Shown: in pieces, positions 46,832-59,100 of the stretch
How positions within the stretch are numbered: position 1 is the first letter of the stretch
Layout: the number at the start of each line of letters is the position of its first letter
Origin: Hippasteria phrygiana
Lineage: Eukaryota > Echinodermata > Asteroidea > Valvatida > Goniasteridae
Length of the DNA: 64,000 nucleotides
NCBI GenBank assembly: GCA_037893225.1
Contig: JAZGUH010000409.1
Coordinates: 186,001-250,000, forward strand
Direction: 5' to 3'
Notes under the pieces: model-generated
Databases searched by the model: none
The model's input: the letters and a program-made list of their open reading frames with translations, nothing else
What the model was told of the DNA's origin: nothing
Program-made: the position numbers and the translations under genes

Positions 46832-47180
46832 AACAAGCGCGACATCGACACCGCAAATGACTACATTACTACAGGTAACGGGACAACAAATATAACTCCA
46901 GGCGTGGCCACATCAACTAGTGGCTCGGCCAAAGCTGGTGGAAGATCGACTAGTTCCTCAGCCAAAGAACCTTCGCTTTCGGTAACTCACATGTCGACAA
47001 ACCGTGTGAACGGCCGGGGTTCCCCGGGCTCAGTCCCCGAGGGGGAAGGCAGTGAATCACGGCCCGGCTCCCAAGCCTTGTCGGAGAGGTATGATACCCC
47101 GGTCAACATCAAAGTGATCCACGAAGTTGCTTCAGACGAGGACTCAGACAGCGGATGGGACACTGATTTGGAAATAGAAG
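46832..47180 (+). CDS. LRRC74: LRRC74-like exon, N-terminal region
   Basis: The acceptor TAAACACAG is followed by an open frame to a GTATTA donor, ending in phase 1. There is no in-frame ATG before 46991, so translation starts there or in an earlier exon. It is rich in Ser, Gly and Glu and ends with SDEDSDSGWDTDLEIE. Confidence 0.75.
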
Positions 47181-50100
47181 GTATTACAAGCGTTTTACGA
47201 TAGGTGGGCGTATTTGCAGAATTGTGTTTTCCAAGCAACCTTTCAAAAAACTTCATCGGAAATGGTGTTGGATGGGGTGGGTGACCATGTTGGGGCATGG
47301 AGGTAGTAAATACTACAATCTCCATGGTTGGGGTAACATCATTGTTAATTGTAAAATGCAACATTTTCGATGATATGATGACACAATTTGAAAATATGTT
47401 GACAAAACTTCTCAAACAAATTTTATTTGAGTTACATTTTCTCTGTGTTTTTTTGAAAGGCTGTAGTGTAGACTATGTGAACATAAAAAAAAAATGGCTT
47501 CTCACAAAAGATTCCTTAAAAATATTGGGGTAATTGGGCATTGGGGGCTTGTCGTCATTTGGGGAATGGGAGGTTGAGATGGGGTATTTATACTAGCCCT
47601 AACCCCCCCCCCCCTCCCCCTCCCCACTGGCCAAACTACAGTGGTATTCAAAGTTTTTTTCAACTGAGGGTGCTGTAATTGTAAAGTTTGCAGTCAGTAT
47701 TCTTATGGAGTGCTTCACTTTAGTACATTTTCTGATATTAGTGTTTATTTGTCTGACACACGTTTGCCCTGAAATCCCACAAAATTTAATCTCTTTAGTT
47801 AGTTACCTATTTCCAAGGTATTATAATGTGTAATATTTACGGAGAAAGGAGGGAAAAACCTCCAATAACACTGAACAAATTTGTGAATAGAACTACATGC
47901 TCATTTTCTGACTCTTCAGAACAGACGAGTGCTTTCAAACCACAATCAAAATGAAAATTTCCTTATCCTGAGGGCCAAATTTCTTTATTTTATCAGCCCC
48001 CCCTCCCCCGATTTCCTTATTTTTTTTTAAACCACCCAAAAACCTAATAATATACTACTTTCCTTGTTTGCTGGAGGGTAAGCAGGCGAGGTCAGTACAA
48101 TGCTCAAAATATGGTCTCTTTTAAAGAGGAAAGAAAACCAATTTGCATTTTTCTACTTTAGCGGCTTTTCTGAGAGCTTATGCCTCCCCAAACCTAACAA
48201 AGTAGGTTTGAAGAGTTTATGCATGGATTTGGCAATTTTAGAGAAGTTTTACTTTGGAGTCTCTTTCGCTCAGAATCAGAAAAGCTCGGGGTCAACCGCG
48301 TGTTTACAATCCAATCGTGTGACGTAGCTGCGTAGGGATGGATGACGTCACTATGCGAGTGCCCATTGTGTTTGCGTGCGTGCATGTGTACTGTGTTGGT
48401 TTTGTCCTATTTTTAATGTTCCTGGCGGTGCATTGCATGAACGTTGCACTGATGAGTTTTTCATTATTTTTTTAATGGGGTCTTTGTGGAGCAGGAAGCT
48501 AAACTCGTGTCTTATTCATCCATATTTTGACACTGAAATTTGGGTTTGGAATTTGTGTGGATGGAGAGATATACCGTACCCTGTAGAGACATGACAACAA
48601 TAGAGACAAAGGGACTGAATAGGTCTCCACTAGGCAATTCTATGGGTTAGGTTGTCTCCACAAGGAATTTTGTGTACAAAGACTATGGGGGTTTGCTTAA
48701 GTACAGGGACAAAGGGGAGAACAATGCCATGTCTCCACAGGGATGCAAAAATGCAGAAATGTGGATGGATTTGTGTGTGCGCCGGGAACATAGTCTTGTA
48801 ACTGCATTGTATCTGTCTCAATGAAATGAATCAAAAAATTAGCTGGCCTGACGTTTCCAACTTAAGCAAGTTCTTTCTCAAAGGCATTTGCCTTTGAGAA
48901 AGAACTTGCTTAAGTTTGAAACGTCAGGCCAGCTAATTTTTTGGTTTGTATATTTCAGGTCCATTCAGTCAGTCAGCAGTTTGCAACAGTTTAATTCATT
49001 TTCAATGAAATGAAAACATACAGTGACGTCGCGATACGTACAGACGTACACGTACTTTTATGACACCTGGTCGCTGTGGACAGAATTTTTGCTCTGGAAT
49101 AATGGCAGAATCTGATGGCTCGTGGGAGGAGTATAGCGTAGATTTTGAAGATTTTCAGCTGCATAATACTTACAACTGTAATACATTCGAGCTCTGAATA
49201 ACTCAAAAAGTAAGCTAGGAATGCTGTGAATTCTGCAAAATTGCCAAGAAAGTACGACCAGCTGACGACGAAAATGTCATAACACACACGTGGATGATAG
49301 TGCCAACACGCTGCAGACGTGGTGGCCGCGCTGCTGTCCACTGAGGCCAAGTAAGCGCACACGCGTCATAAGGTCATATGCATACATTTGCATCCTTAAT
49401 GACCTTTGCAGGAATTGAGACCAAACGCTCACTCCAAGGGGCAATTTTAGTAATTTTTTTTTCAATGAAATAAATTTTAATCGTTCTTTACCAATTTGTA
49501 TTCGGTCAGAAGAATATACAAGCTCTCAGAAAAGCCAATAAAGCGGGAAAATGCAACTTGGTTTTCTTTCCTCTTTAAAGAAATCAACTTGTGCGACGTG
49601 CAGCACTGAAGTTTTATTCTACAAGTCTTGTTTCAAGTCATTCTGAAACTGACAGGATATTCAATAAAACAACTAATTTTGGAGAATATTGTAGAATTTG
49701 CTACTAATTTTGGAGAATATTGTAGAATTTGCTCAACATTTCATAATTTCCGTAGAATTTCTTTAGATTTGGGGGATTTCCTCAAAATTCCCAATTTTTT
49801 TTCTATTTCCTTAGAAATTCCTTCAAAAGTAAAACAATTCTGACGTAGCACAGTGCATCTGTGGTGACAGCTTGACCTTGCTGCACTCTGTACACGTATG
49901 TTGACGTATTATTGCAGGTGTACATATGTATCAGTTTGGTTTATTCACAGGCTGGTTATGCTGCACTCGCATAGTTTAAGCCGTTGCGGGGTCTTTTGTG
50001 GCTACGGCTTCGAATTTGGCCATTGACAGGCTACAGTAAAGAGCCGTAGCCATTGATAATAATGTCTGAGAGATAGTCTTACATCGGGATGCTACTAGGC

Positions 50101-53100
50101 GTGTTGCCAAAATACTGCACAAACGCTATGACAACACGAACCATTCAAATTGTCTCTTAACCCTGCGCTGCATGCACTGGCGGCGTCCCCAAGGGACGCC
50201 GTTTTTGTTGTTTTCCTTATAAAAAAAACCAAAAAACGCCCCCATACATTGATACTCCAGATATGCCTAGCCTGGTCCTTGCCGAAAAGCACTGTATAGT
50301 CATTTTGTGGCCTGGGTTGGAGGGCAAGCCAGGGTAAGCCATAGAAATGCATGAGTCAGGGAAAGTCCCATAGGGTTGTGCACAAATCTCCTTGTTGTTG
50401 TTCACAATGGGTTTTACCACAGGCATGTAAATGATGTCAATAGCCCAGCTCCAGGCCTTTGTAATCTGGGTCCAGGCCAAAGGTCTTTAGAAGGGCATGT
50501 GGTTTTTTGTTTGGTGTTTAATGTATTTTTTTTTTGGGGGGGGGACGGTGGAGTTGATATGAAAGTTCGTTGACATGGTGGTGCACAAGGGCATGGCAAG
50601 AGGTCATGTTGCAGGGCTTTGGAGTATTTGTCAATGACCCAGCTCCAGAAATGGGGTGAAAGAGTTCATGGGACGCCATGTGTACATGTACATTGGTCGA
50701 AGGTATATACATGTACGCTACAAGCACATGCTTCCCCAAAGGAAGCAGGCAGTGTCACCGCGTCAGTAGAAGTTGGCAGTGCAGCGCAGGGTTAACGGGG
50801 TTTTCTGTCAGATGTACCCCAGAAATATATGTGCACAAGAAGTATCCCAAGACACACATTATCCCTAACCATCCCTAACCTGCCAAAATCAAACACCCCA
50901 TTTGTGTTGAATTTTGTGTGATTGGGTACTGTAGAGCCTTGGCACCATCACTTTGCATGGGACTTGATGCCCTGATTTTGTCTAAGTACAAAGAATGTGC
51001 CATTGGTTTACTACACAGTGTTGGAGTTTGTGTGGTTAGGGAAGGATTCTAGTAAAAAGCCTTGGGCTGTTAGGGTTAAAGAATCAGGCGTGCAAAGGTT
51101 TTTTGAAGTAATGTTTATTGATTTTTTTTTGTAACAATTGTCGGGTAAAGTCGGAAGTAGATAGTATCGATTCTTGGCATATTTATATAGTGATTGGTAT
51201 CGATATGATTAAAAGCTATTGAATTATGCACTATTCAAAAATCACCAGGATCGCTGGTTCAGTTATTCAATTGCTGCAACAGAATCGAACAGTGTTGTAG
51301 GTCTCGAGACCGGTCTCGGTCTCGAGACCGGTCTCGAGACCAGTTTTTCCTGGTCTCGGTCTCGGTCTCGGTACCCTGTGGTCTCGGTCTCGGTCTCGGT
51401 ACCCCGTGGTCTCGGTATTTTGCTGGTCTCGGTATCGAGACCACCAATATTTTATACAAACAGCACATGTGCGGAATCGATTACAGCACGCTCGACTCGA
51501 CTCGACTCTACTCGAGATGTATAATTGTGCAGTATATGACAACTTCTTGTTTACAGAATCGATTACAGTACGTACGCTCTACTCGACTAAAGATTTATAA
51601 ACGTGCAGTACATAACATGTTAAACCTCGTTTCTTTGCCGTGTACGCGTGCGCAAACGTACATGTTGCGCATTAGCTTCATGCTCTAATACACGAACTAC
51701 GTGTACATGTATTATGATCAGCGGCGTGTACTCTATACCGCGTAAAAAGCCATCGCGGTCGTTTCTACAGCTGGACATTGTTTTTTCGAGTCAAGATGTC
51801 GATATACATGTAATGTAAACATGTAACTGGATAAATGGTCAGTTAACCATGTAACCGCAGCCTTATTCTTGATGTCAATAAATTCTTGATGTCAATGTAT
51901 ACTCCTTTGCACATAGTATATGGAAATTTGTGATCTTTTTGCATTCTTTTATTATGTAAATGACATACAAGGTCTCGAGGTCTCGGTCTCGGTCTCGGGC
52001 CATTAGGTCTCGGTCTCGGTCTTCCAGGTCTCGGTCTCGGTCTCGGACCATCAGGTCTCGGTCTTGGTCTCGGTCTCGGACTTCGGGTCTCGACTACAAC
52101 ACTGGAATCGAAGCACAGCCTACACCGGGTTTGAACTCGTGAATCTGACCAAAAAAACCTTTGCACACTATCACCAGAAAGGTTTCAAGTTGGTCGTTAT
52201 ATAGCTTCACTTCCATGGGATTTGTATTCTTGTAAAAACCCCGCTTCCAAAGAATCTCCTGAAAACTATGACAGCAATAAAGGAAATCAACGAATATCAC
52301 TGCTTGTAAAAGGCTACTATGCAAATCAATTACGCAACACCATTATGCCTATTCAAACGCAAATAAAAGCATCATTGCTTAAAAAGAAACTGATCTGACG
52401 TCACAGAGGTTAAACTGTAGATCTGCACAATGAGGAAAACTAAGTTGGCCGAGGAAACATACATGTGCACACAATGACAAAGTATGCAATTTGATGTGTC
52501 TGGCAGGGTTTCTAGCCAAAATACCCTGGAGGGTTAGGGTTAAAATAAGGAAATTTCCTTGATAGTGGAAGCACTGGAACAGACCGCATTGCATGCCAAC
52601 TGAACCATTCCCTTGTTTACCCGCAACTGTTTGGTAGCCTGGTGCGGTATCATCAGTTTTCCTGAACAAAAGCACCGAAGTGTGGTCTCATCCATTCAAA
52701 GCATACAGACCACTGGTACCAAATCATCATTCTTGTATGTACGGCAGGTAGAAAAGAGGGTTTCTTTTTATGGAACACAGACATCAGTTGTGAAAAGAGT
52801 ACTTTGCATACATCTGTTGACAAACACTGTAGAGCAAGCAATTGCATTGAACCAAGCGTAACTTTCCCATGGAGATTTGAGTGTTGATGCTATGGTTGTC
52901 AATACATGTCTGATGTTTTGAAATTTGAGCAGCAGTGAAATTTCAGCGGAGATTCTCGAAATTCTTTGATATTGTTTACCCTTGCTGCATTTTTGCACCC
53001 ATCCAAGATCGGAAATTGTGAAAATGGGTTTCAGTGACAGTCCCTGTCTGATTCCGTGGGTTTCCCTCAGAAAATCACCCGGAAAATAAAATGATTGCGA

Positions 53101-56100
53101 TGTGAATGTACATGTATGATATAGGGTGGACTTCAATGTGTGGCCTATAGCTGCAGCCTACCATTTGCATGGGCCAGTTAAATATAACTTGTACACTGTG
53201 ACCATGTACATGTACATGTATACACATACAAGTACAAATTTATTTTCTGATGTTGATCCCGCCATTAAATTTGGAATTTTTCAAACATTTCCACACTACA
53301 CAAATTTGCCCCAGTATTAAACCGTTTTCATTGTCCCAAACGTGTGGAATGTGGATCCTTGGATAACACTGGTATATATTTTAAGACCAAGAGGAAATTT
53401 TCTGGTTTCTTGAGGATGTAACTTTATGTATATATGAGGGTCATTCCATAAATTTGGGGTCCAAAAGTGTGACATTCTTTTGGTGTCCCTGTTACACCTG
53501 ATACCTGTGTAATTTCCATCAAGTAGCATTAAATTACCTTCACACTATTTTGTACTTGTTTGGCAGGTACTTTGCTTTACACATTCACTCTTGGAGATAG
53601 AAGGTGTCATTAAAGAATGTGTCTGGAATTGCAAAATCTCATACTATGTCACTATCTAACATGGACATAAAAAATGTCACACTTTTGGACCCCAAATTTA
53701 TGGAATGACCCATGAATGTGCATGGATCTCCTATTCAATATGTGATAGTTGGAATTAAGTCATGCAGCTCTGAAGTTTAGACAGCACTTGATGACCATTT
53801 TATTTATAATCCAGTGACAGAATTGTAATGTCAACCGTTATGGGATGCCGCACTGAATATTATTTAACATTTGCTGTGAAGGCCTAAATTTCAAGCATAT
53901 GGTGAATTGGGATCATAACAATCAACAAATATAGAATAACTGTCACAGTGTAAATTTATATCCCTGATATCTTTTCCACCGGCTGTCTTTATCGTACAAT
54001 GTACTATGTAGGTAACTTACACCTGATCCATGGATTCTGTCTAGATGATTGGCTTAGAATGTGTTATATTTATTACCATATATATGTAACCCACTCTACA
54101 AAAAAGGCTATTACATTGTATGTCGCAAAATGCAAAAACTTACATAGGACTGTTCTATCTAAAGAAGGTGAAAAAATCTTAATGTTCAAGTTTTTGTTTG
54201 TTTTTTGTTTTGTTGGTTCATTGGCTCCTATTGTCTCTATATTTTTATAATTTATTTTTAGATGCTAATATTGATGAATAAAGAAATGTTGCAAAAAATA
54301 ACTTCTATCTTACTTCACCCCCCTGCTATGTTTAACCGTAATTCCCTACATCATTTTCCTACATGTAACCTGAATACTCCAATATCCTCCCGATTTGAAA
54401 TTCCTCCAGTGTTTGTTACTGGAGACCACTGCCTGAATCCTGCAAAATCCTCCAGTGGGTTTTGGATAAACACCCCGGTAACCTCAATCCTCAAAAATTA
54501 TCCAGCATCAGATTGGGCCTGATGACCTGGATCCTCCATTTTCCTCCAGAGGCAAAATCCTCTTATGCCCTCAATCCTACAAAATCCTCTTATGCCCTCA
54601 ATCCTAAAAAAAATCCTCTTATGCCCTCAATCCTAAAACATCCTCCGATGCTTCAACTTCCACAGACCCTCAATCCTCCAAATTCCTCCTTTTGGCAAAG
54701 AGGTTTTTGGAGGATTTGGGAAGGTTAGGGTTAACCCTAACCCTGCCAGATGCAGCACAGTGCATATGTGGTGCCAGCTTGACCTTGCTGCACTCTGCAC
54801 ACAAGTCAATGTGACAAAGTATGCAATCTGATGGGTCTGGCAGGGTTTCTAGCCAAAATACCCTGGAGGGTTAGGGTTTTAAAGGGCTTTTTATCTCTAA
54901 ACACACTTCTGCTATTTATTGGAAAATATGAGTATGCAAATGTCAAGATATCTCGAGAACACTAAATGGCACAGGGGTCAAACCCACACCAAATTAAATC
55001 CTAGGATGTTATGCATGGATAACTCCTTATTAGAATTTTGCGACATAATACCTATTTTTGTAGAGCCGGTCACTTATATCAATGCTCCCTCTGAAAAAGA
55101 CTAGCCCATAGCCCAATAAGTGCTATTCCATGGTTACCAACGTACTATACCCTTAGCAACCAGAGTGTTTTTCAGGGGTGAGATTTGTCAGGATTTTTCT
55201 TGATTTCAGGATTTTATTGTCACGATTTCAGAATTAAAAAATAAATTCTCTTTTGCAATCTAGAATTCCTGAGGTACGTGTTGTCCTAAAGGTGTTTTTA
55301 CCTGTAAAAGTGGATATCTAGACCAATACAAATTGAGATTTTAAGGGAGTGCCTTTAGGCAGATACAAACTATATGTTGATCTGGGGTTCTCGTGGATTT
55401 TTGTGGATTTCGTGGATTAAATTTTTTTGCCAATCTCACCCCTGGTTTATGTAAAAGTCTGCAGAGGAGTGGACAGATTCCAATTTGATTCTGATTGGCA
55501 TGATACACTTTAATACACAGTGTAATGTTTGTGTTATAAACATTTTGTTGGGGGGGGGATTTCTCACAGACTGTTTGTATTCCAAAAGTGTGCAGGTAAA
55601 CGCCCAATTTAGTTTCATGATCTATGAATAAAGTGCTATAAAACAAGTATGGATTGTTGATCTTCACTAATGACACAGTACTTGAGACTAGCCCCCCCCC
55701 CCCTTGGTAATCCCCATAGCTTTATATTTGTAGAATAGCCTCAGGAATAGCTTCGGGTGTGTCACTCATAAACTCCTTGATTAAAGTATTTTCTTGCTGA
55801 ATTTGGGGGGAAATTATGAAACTTAAATAAAGATACTAGCTGGTTGCAAGAAGTCATTCAGGCTACATTTGGCCACAAATTAGCCCTGCCTGGGATAAGT
55901 TCCGCTCATGAGACCAACACTTGACAATAATGATCTTTTTCTTCACGCCCAAATTGGTCACAGTCACCATGTACTGATCATGTTGTTGGCTTGAGAGGAA
56001 CACGCTTTGGTGTCTGACATGTCTGAGAATGTATTATTGATAAAAGCTATTTTTCTGGATATCTCCCCCTACCAGCAGAGGACTCCAAGGAAACCTATGA

Positions 56101-59100
56101 TGCAACAGGCAGACGGGCTTATATCCAAGCCTGCAAGGAGATCGGCGTAGTTCCAGTGTCCCACTTCCTTCGTCATATAACCACCAATAAGATTAGCATG
56201 AAACACCATGGGCTGGGCCCGCAAGGGGCAAAGGCAATCGCTATACCTCTAGTGGTAAGCACTTAAAAGAGATATCACTGTATTATCAGAATTGTGGATA
56301 TCATGGAGCTTGTGAATTCTTCCATTTCTGCTCCTGTTTCAACTCCTTCATGTACATTAAAAACATAAGAACTAGGAAAACTCAATGAGCAAATGTGTAT
56401 GTACATGTGTATGTCCATTTTAAAAGGTAGTTTAAGATCTGAAATTCACTGGGTTGGGCCTAACTTGTATGATCGAGCTGTACACACAAGACTGCGTGTA
56501 GAAGTCAAATCCACTTGAACTTGTATAAACCTAGCTAGATTTTCCCATTTAAAATGCTTTATTTACAAGAAGGCTTATGTTGCTCATTGTAATCAAAAGA
56601 AAATATCACAAAAATGTAACATGTCAAAACCTGACAAAATGGAAAATCAAAATTATTTCAAACTGTAATGCCTACACAACATGTAACAATTTAATTGAAC
56701 AGTGGTACTACGCCATGTGTGCAATGCAGCTAACATTCTCCAGTACTGTTGGACCATTAATATGGTAAAATTAAATTTCTGGCAAATGTTATAACATTTC
56801 CTGATTTAGTTTTTTACATTGAAAATCTAATTCTACAAAAGGTCTAATTCTACAAACATTATTAACATCACCTGTAATTACCGGTAAATCATAATGTTTT
56901 CAAACGAAAGCGAGGATTCATCAAGGTCCACCTGGGTCTGATGGATCAGAATTTTACCAACTGCCTAGAAATGCACTGAGCCCAGAAGAGTGTAGTTAAA
57001 AAACAAACTAACACAGGATTCTAGCACAGTTTTGTGTGTTGTGTGTATAATATAGCAGACTTACAATGTACATAGCAGTTTGCTTCAGAGCAACATTTTA
57101 TGCAAAGTGTGAATCTATACAGCAAAAGTTCTCATGAGATTGACCTCTGGTTGCAGTTACACTTAATTGTGTATGATAGCCCTTGACACTTCAACATTTT
57201 CCCCATCAAATCAGTAACGTTTGTATTTTAATTTCCCTACATGTAGCAGTGATTGTCAGCACTGCAGCTATAGGCACTGTTTTCACAAAAGTTTCACTCA
57301 TTAAATTCCGATAAAGGATGATATAGTATCTTTTTTATAACCAGACAAATACAACAGTTTTGACCCTTGACCTCGAAGACAACTGGATTGAAGGAGAGGG
57401 GGCAGCGTACATAGCCGAGATGATGAAGGAAAATTGCTACATCAGTGATTTGGTGAGTCTGCCAGTGCCAATTAAATGTTGATGAATATTTTCCTGACAT
57501 GTCATTAAAACCTTATAAAAGCATAACTTTGTTCAGGTTTCTACTCATGCTTGACTTTTCCATTTTCTCTCAGTTTTGTTGCCTTCGTTTCAAACAGGGC
57601 TGTAGTCGAGCAGGGTTCCCACGGGTCATGGAAAATCCTGGAAAATCCTGGGAAAAAAGGTTGTCCTGGAAAGCCATGGAAAAGTCATGGAAAATTGGGA
57701 AAAATTAAAAAGTCATGGAAAAGTCATATAGAAATCAAGATCATGCAAGGGTTATTTTTAATGGACCACTTTTGATGTGAGGAGGAGGCCATTATTAATT
57801 AACTTATTTTCAAAAGCTAACAAATGGTTAGCCCAACATCAGCGGTTTATCAGTATCATAATACAACTTTTCTCTGCAAAATGGCGTTAAATGTCATGGA
57901 AATTGTCGTATTTGTCCTGGAAATTGTCCTGGAAAGTCCTGGAATTTGGTTTTTAGAATTCTGTGGGAACCCTGTCGAGACCCAATCTGAGTCCGATGTC
58001 AAAACAGTGAAAAAGTGGACTTAGAAGTCTACAACTCAAAAAACGAGCTGAAATCTGGATTTGATTAGTGCCCTAGCACTAACATAGACTTGAAACTGGA
58101 TTCTAAAATACCTTACCAAATCGTTATGGTCCTGGAGTCAGGTCTGGACTCGGCGAGTCTGGACTCGGCCAAGTCTGGGCATGCATTCTAAGACCATTAT
58201 GATATTAACCCATTCTGTCCAGCTGTTATTAATAGGGTGCTGGTATGCCAATACGAGCTTGCAGCCAAACGTAATGCACACAATAGGTAAACAATGGATT
58301 GAATACACACAGGAATGCGCATATAGACGACAACCGGCCAGGTGGTCTTTTTTAAGCCAAGGCTGTCGTCCGTATTCAATGGGTTAAAATAATATTTTAG
58401 GATCCAGCTTCAAGTCTACATCGATCCAGGGCTCCTCTAGTCAAGTCCAGATTTCAGCTTGTTTTTCATTGAGTTGATTCCTAGTAGACGTAAGTTCACT
58501 TTTTCACTGTTTTGACATTGGACTAGGATCGGGACTTGACTACAGCCTGGTTGTCAAAGGCCCAGGACTACTCCTGACAAGAGTTATTAATGCATATTGC
58601 TGATGTTTGGTGTTTGATTGCTGCTTCACATACAAGGGTGTGGGTGTAACTAATTATCAAAATACCTACACATTGGTTTCAAATTTCAAAGAAATCCTTA
58701 TTTGGCCTATCCTTAAATGTTTCCTTATTTGTTGATTTATCATCAAATATTAGCCAAAAGGGAATGTCGCACCATGAACAAAATGTTGACAGAAGTGGAA
58801 AAATGCCAACATACATGTATGGTGTTCCGGAGGTCACAAGTTAAGCCTGCTCTTGTCAATTTTCTCTGTTCATTTTAATTCAATTCAATACTGACAATAT
58901 GAACATAAAATGACAAGACAAAATAAGAAACAAAATTATATCATAGAACAGGAAAAAAGTAATGGAAAAAAAGTCAATATTATTTTTTGAGTTGAAAAGA
59001 CATCATATTACTGCATTTGACTTGATATTGTTATTATTGCCTGGACAAACCATCCAGATAGAGCATTGTTCTGTGCATGCTGTATAGTACTTGTATGCCA

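Larger units (their letters stand above)
57595..58549. mobile_element. CAGGGCTGTAGTC hAT-like element with two insertions
   Basis: The ends CAGGGCTGTAGTCGAG and CTTGACTACAGCCTG are inverses. The flanks GTTTCAAA and GTTGTCAAA match apart from one inserted base. It contains 57611-57974 and 58209-58383. The interior matches 14000-14432. Confidence 0.7.

Noticed and set aside
46672..46895. ORFs overlapping the first LRRC74-like exon
   Set aside because: They begin inside the foldback end or its target duplication and are in the wrong frames for the exon.
51219..52166. Arg/Ser-rich frames in the GGTCTC element
   Set aside because: They are translations of the hexamer array in several frames on both strands, not a real RS protein.
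54723..54742. Interstitial telomere or chromosome fusion point
   Set aside because: Only two TTAGGG-like units per side, inside a dispersed insertion with other fragments elsewhere.
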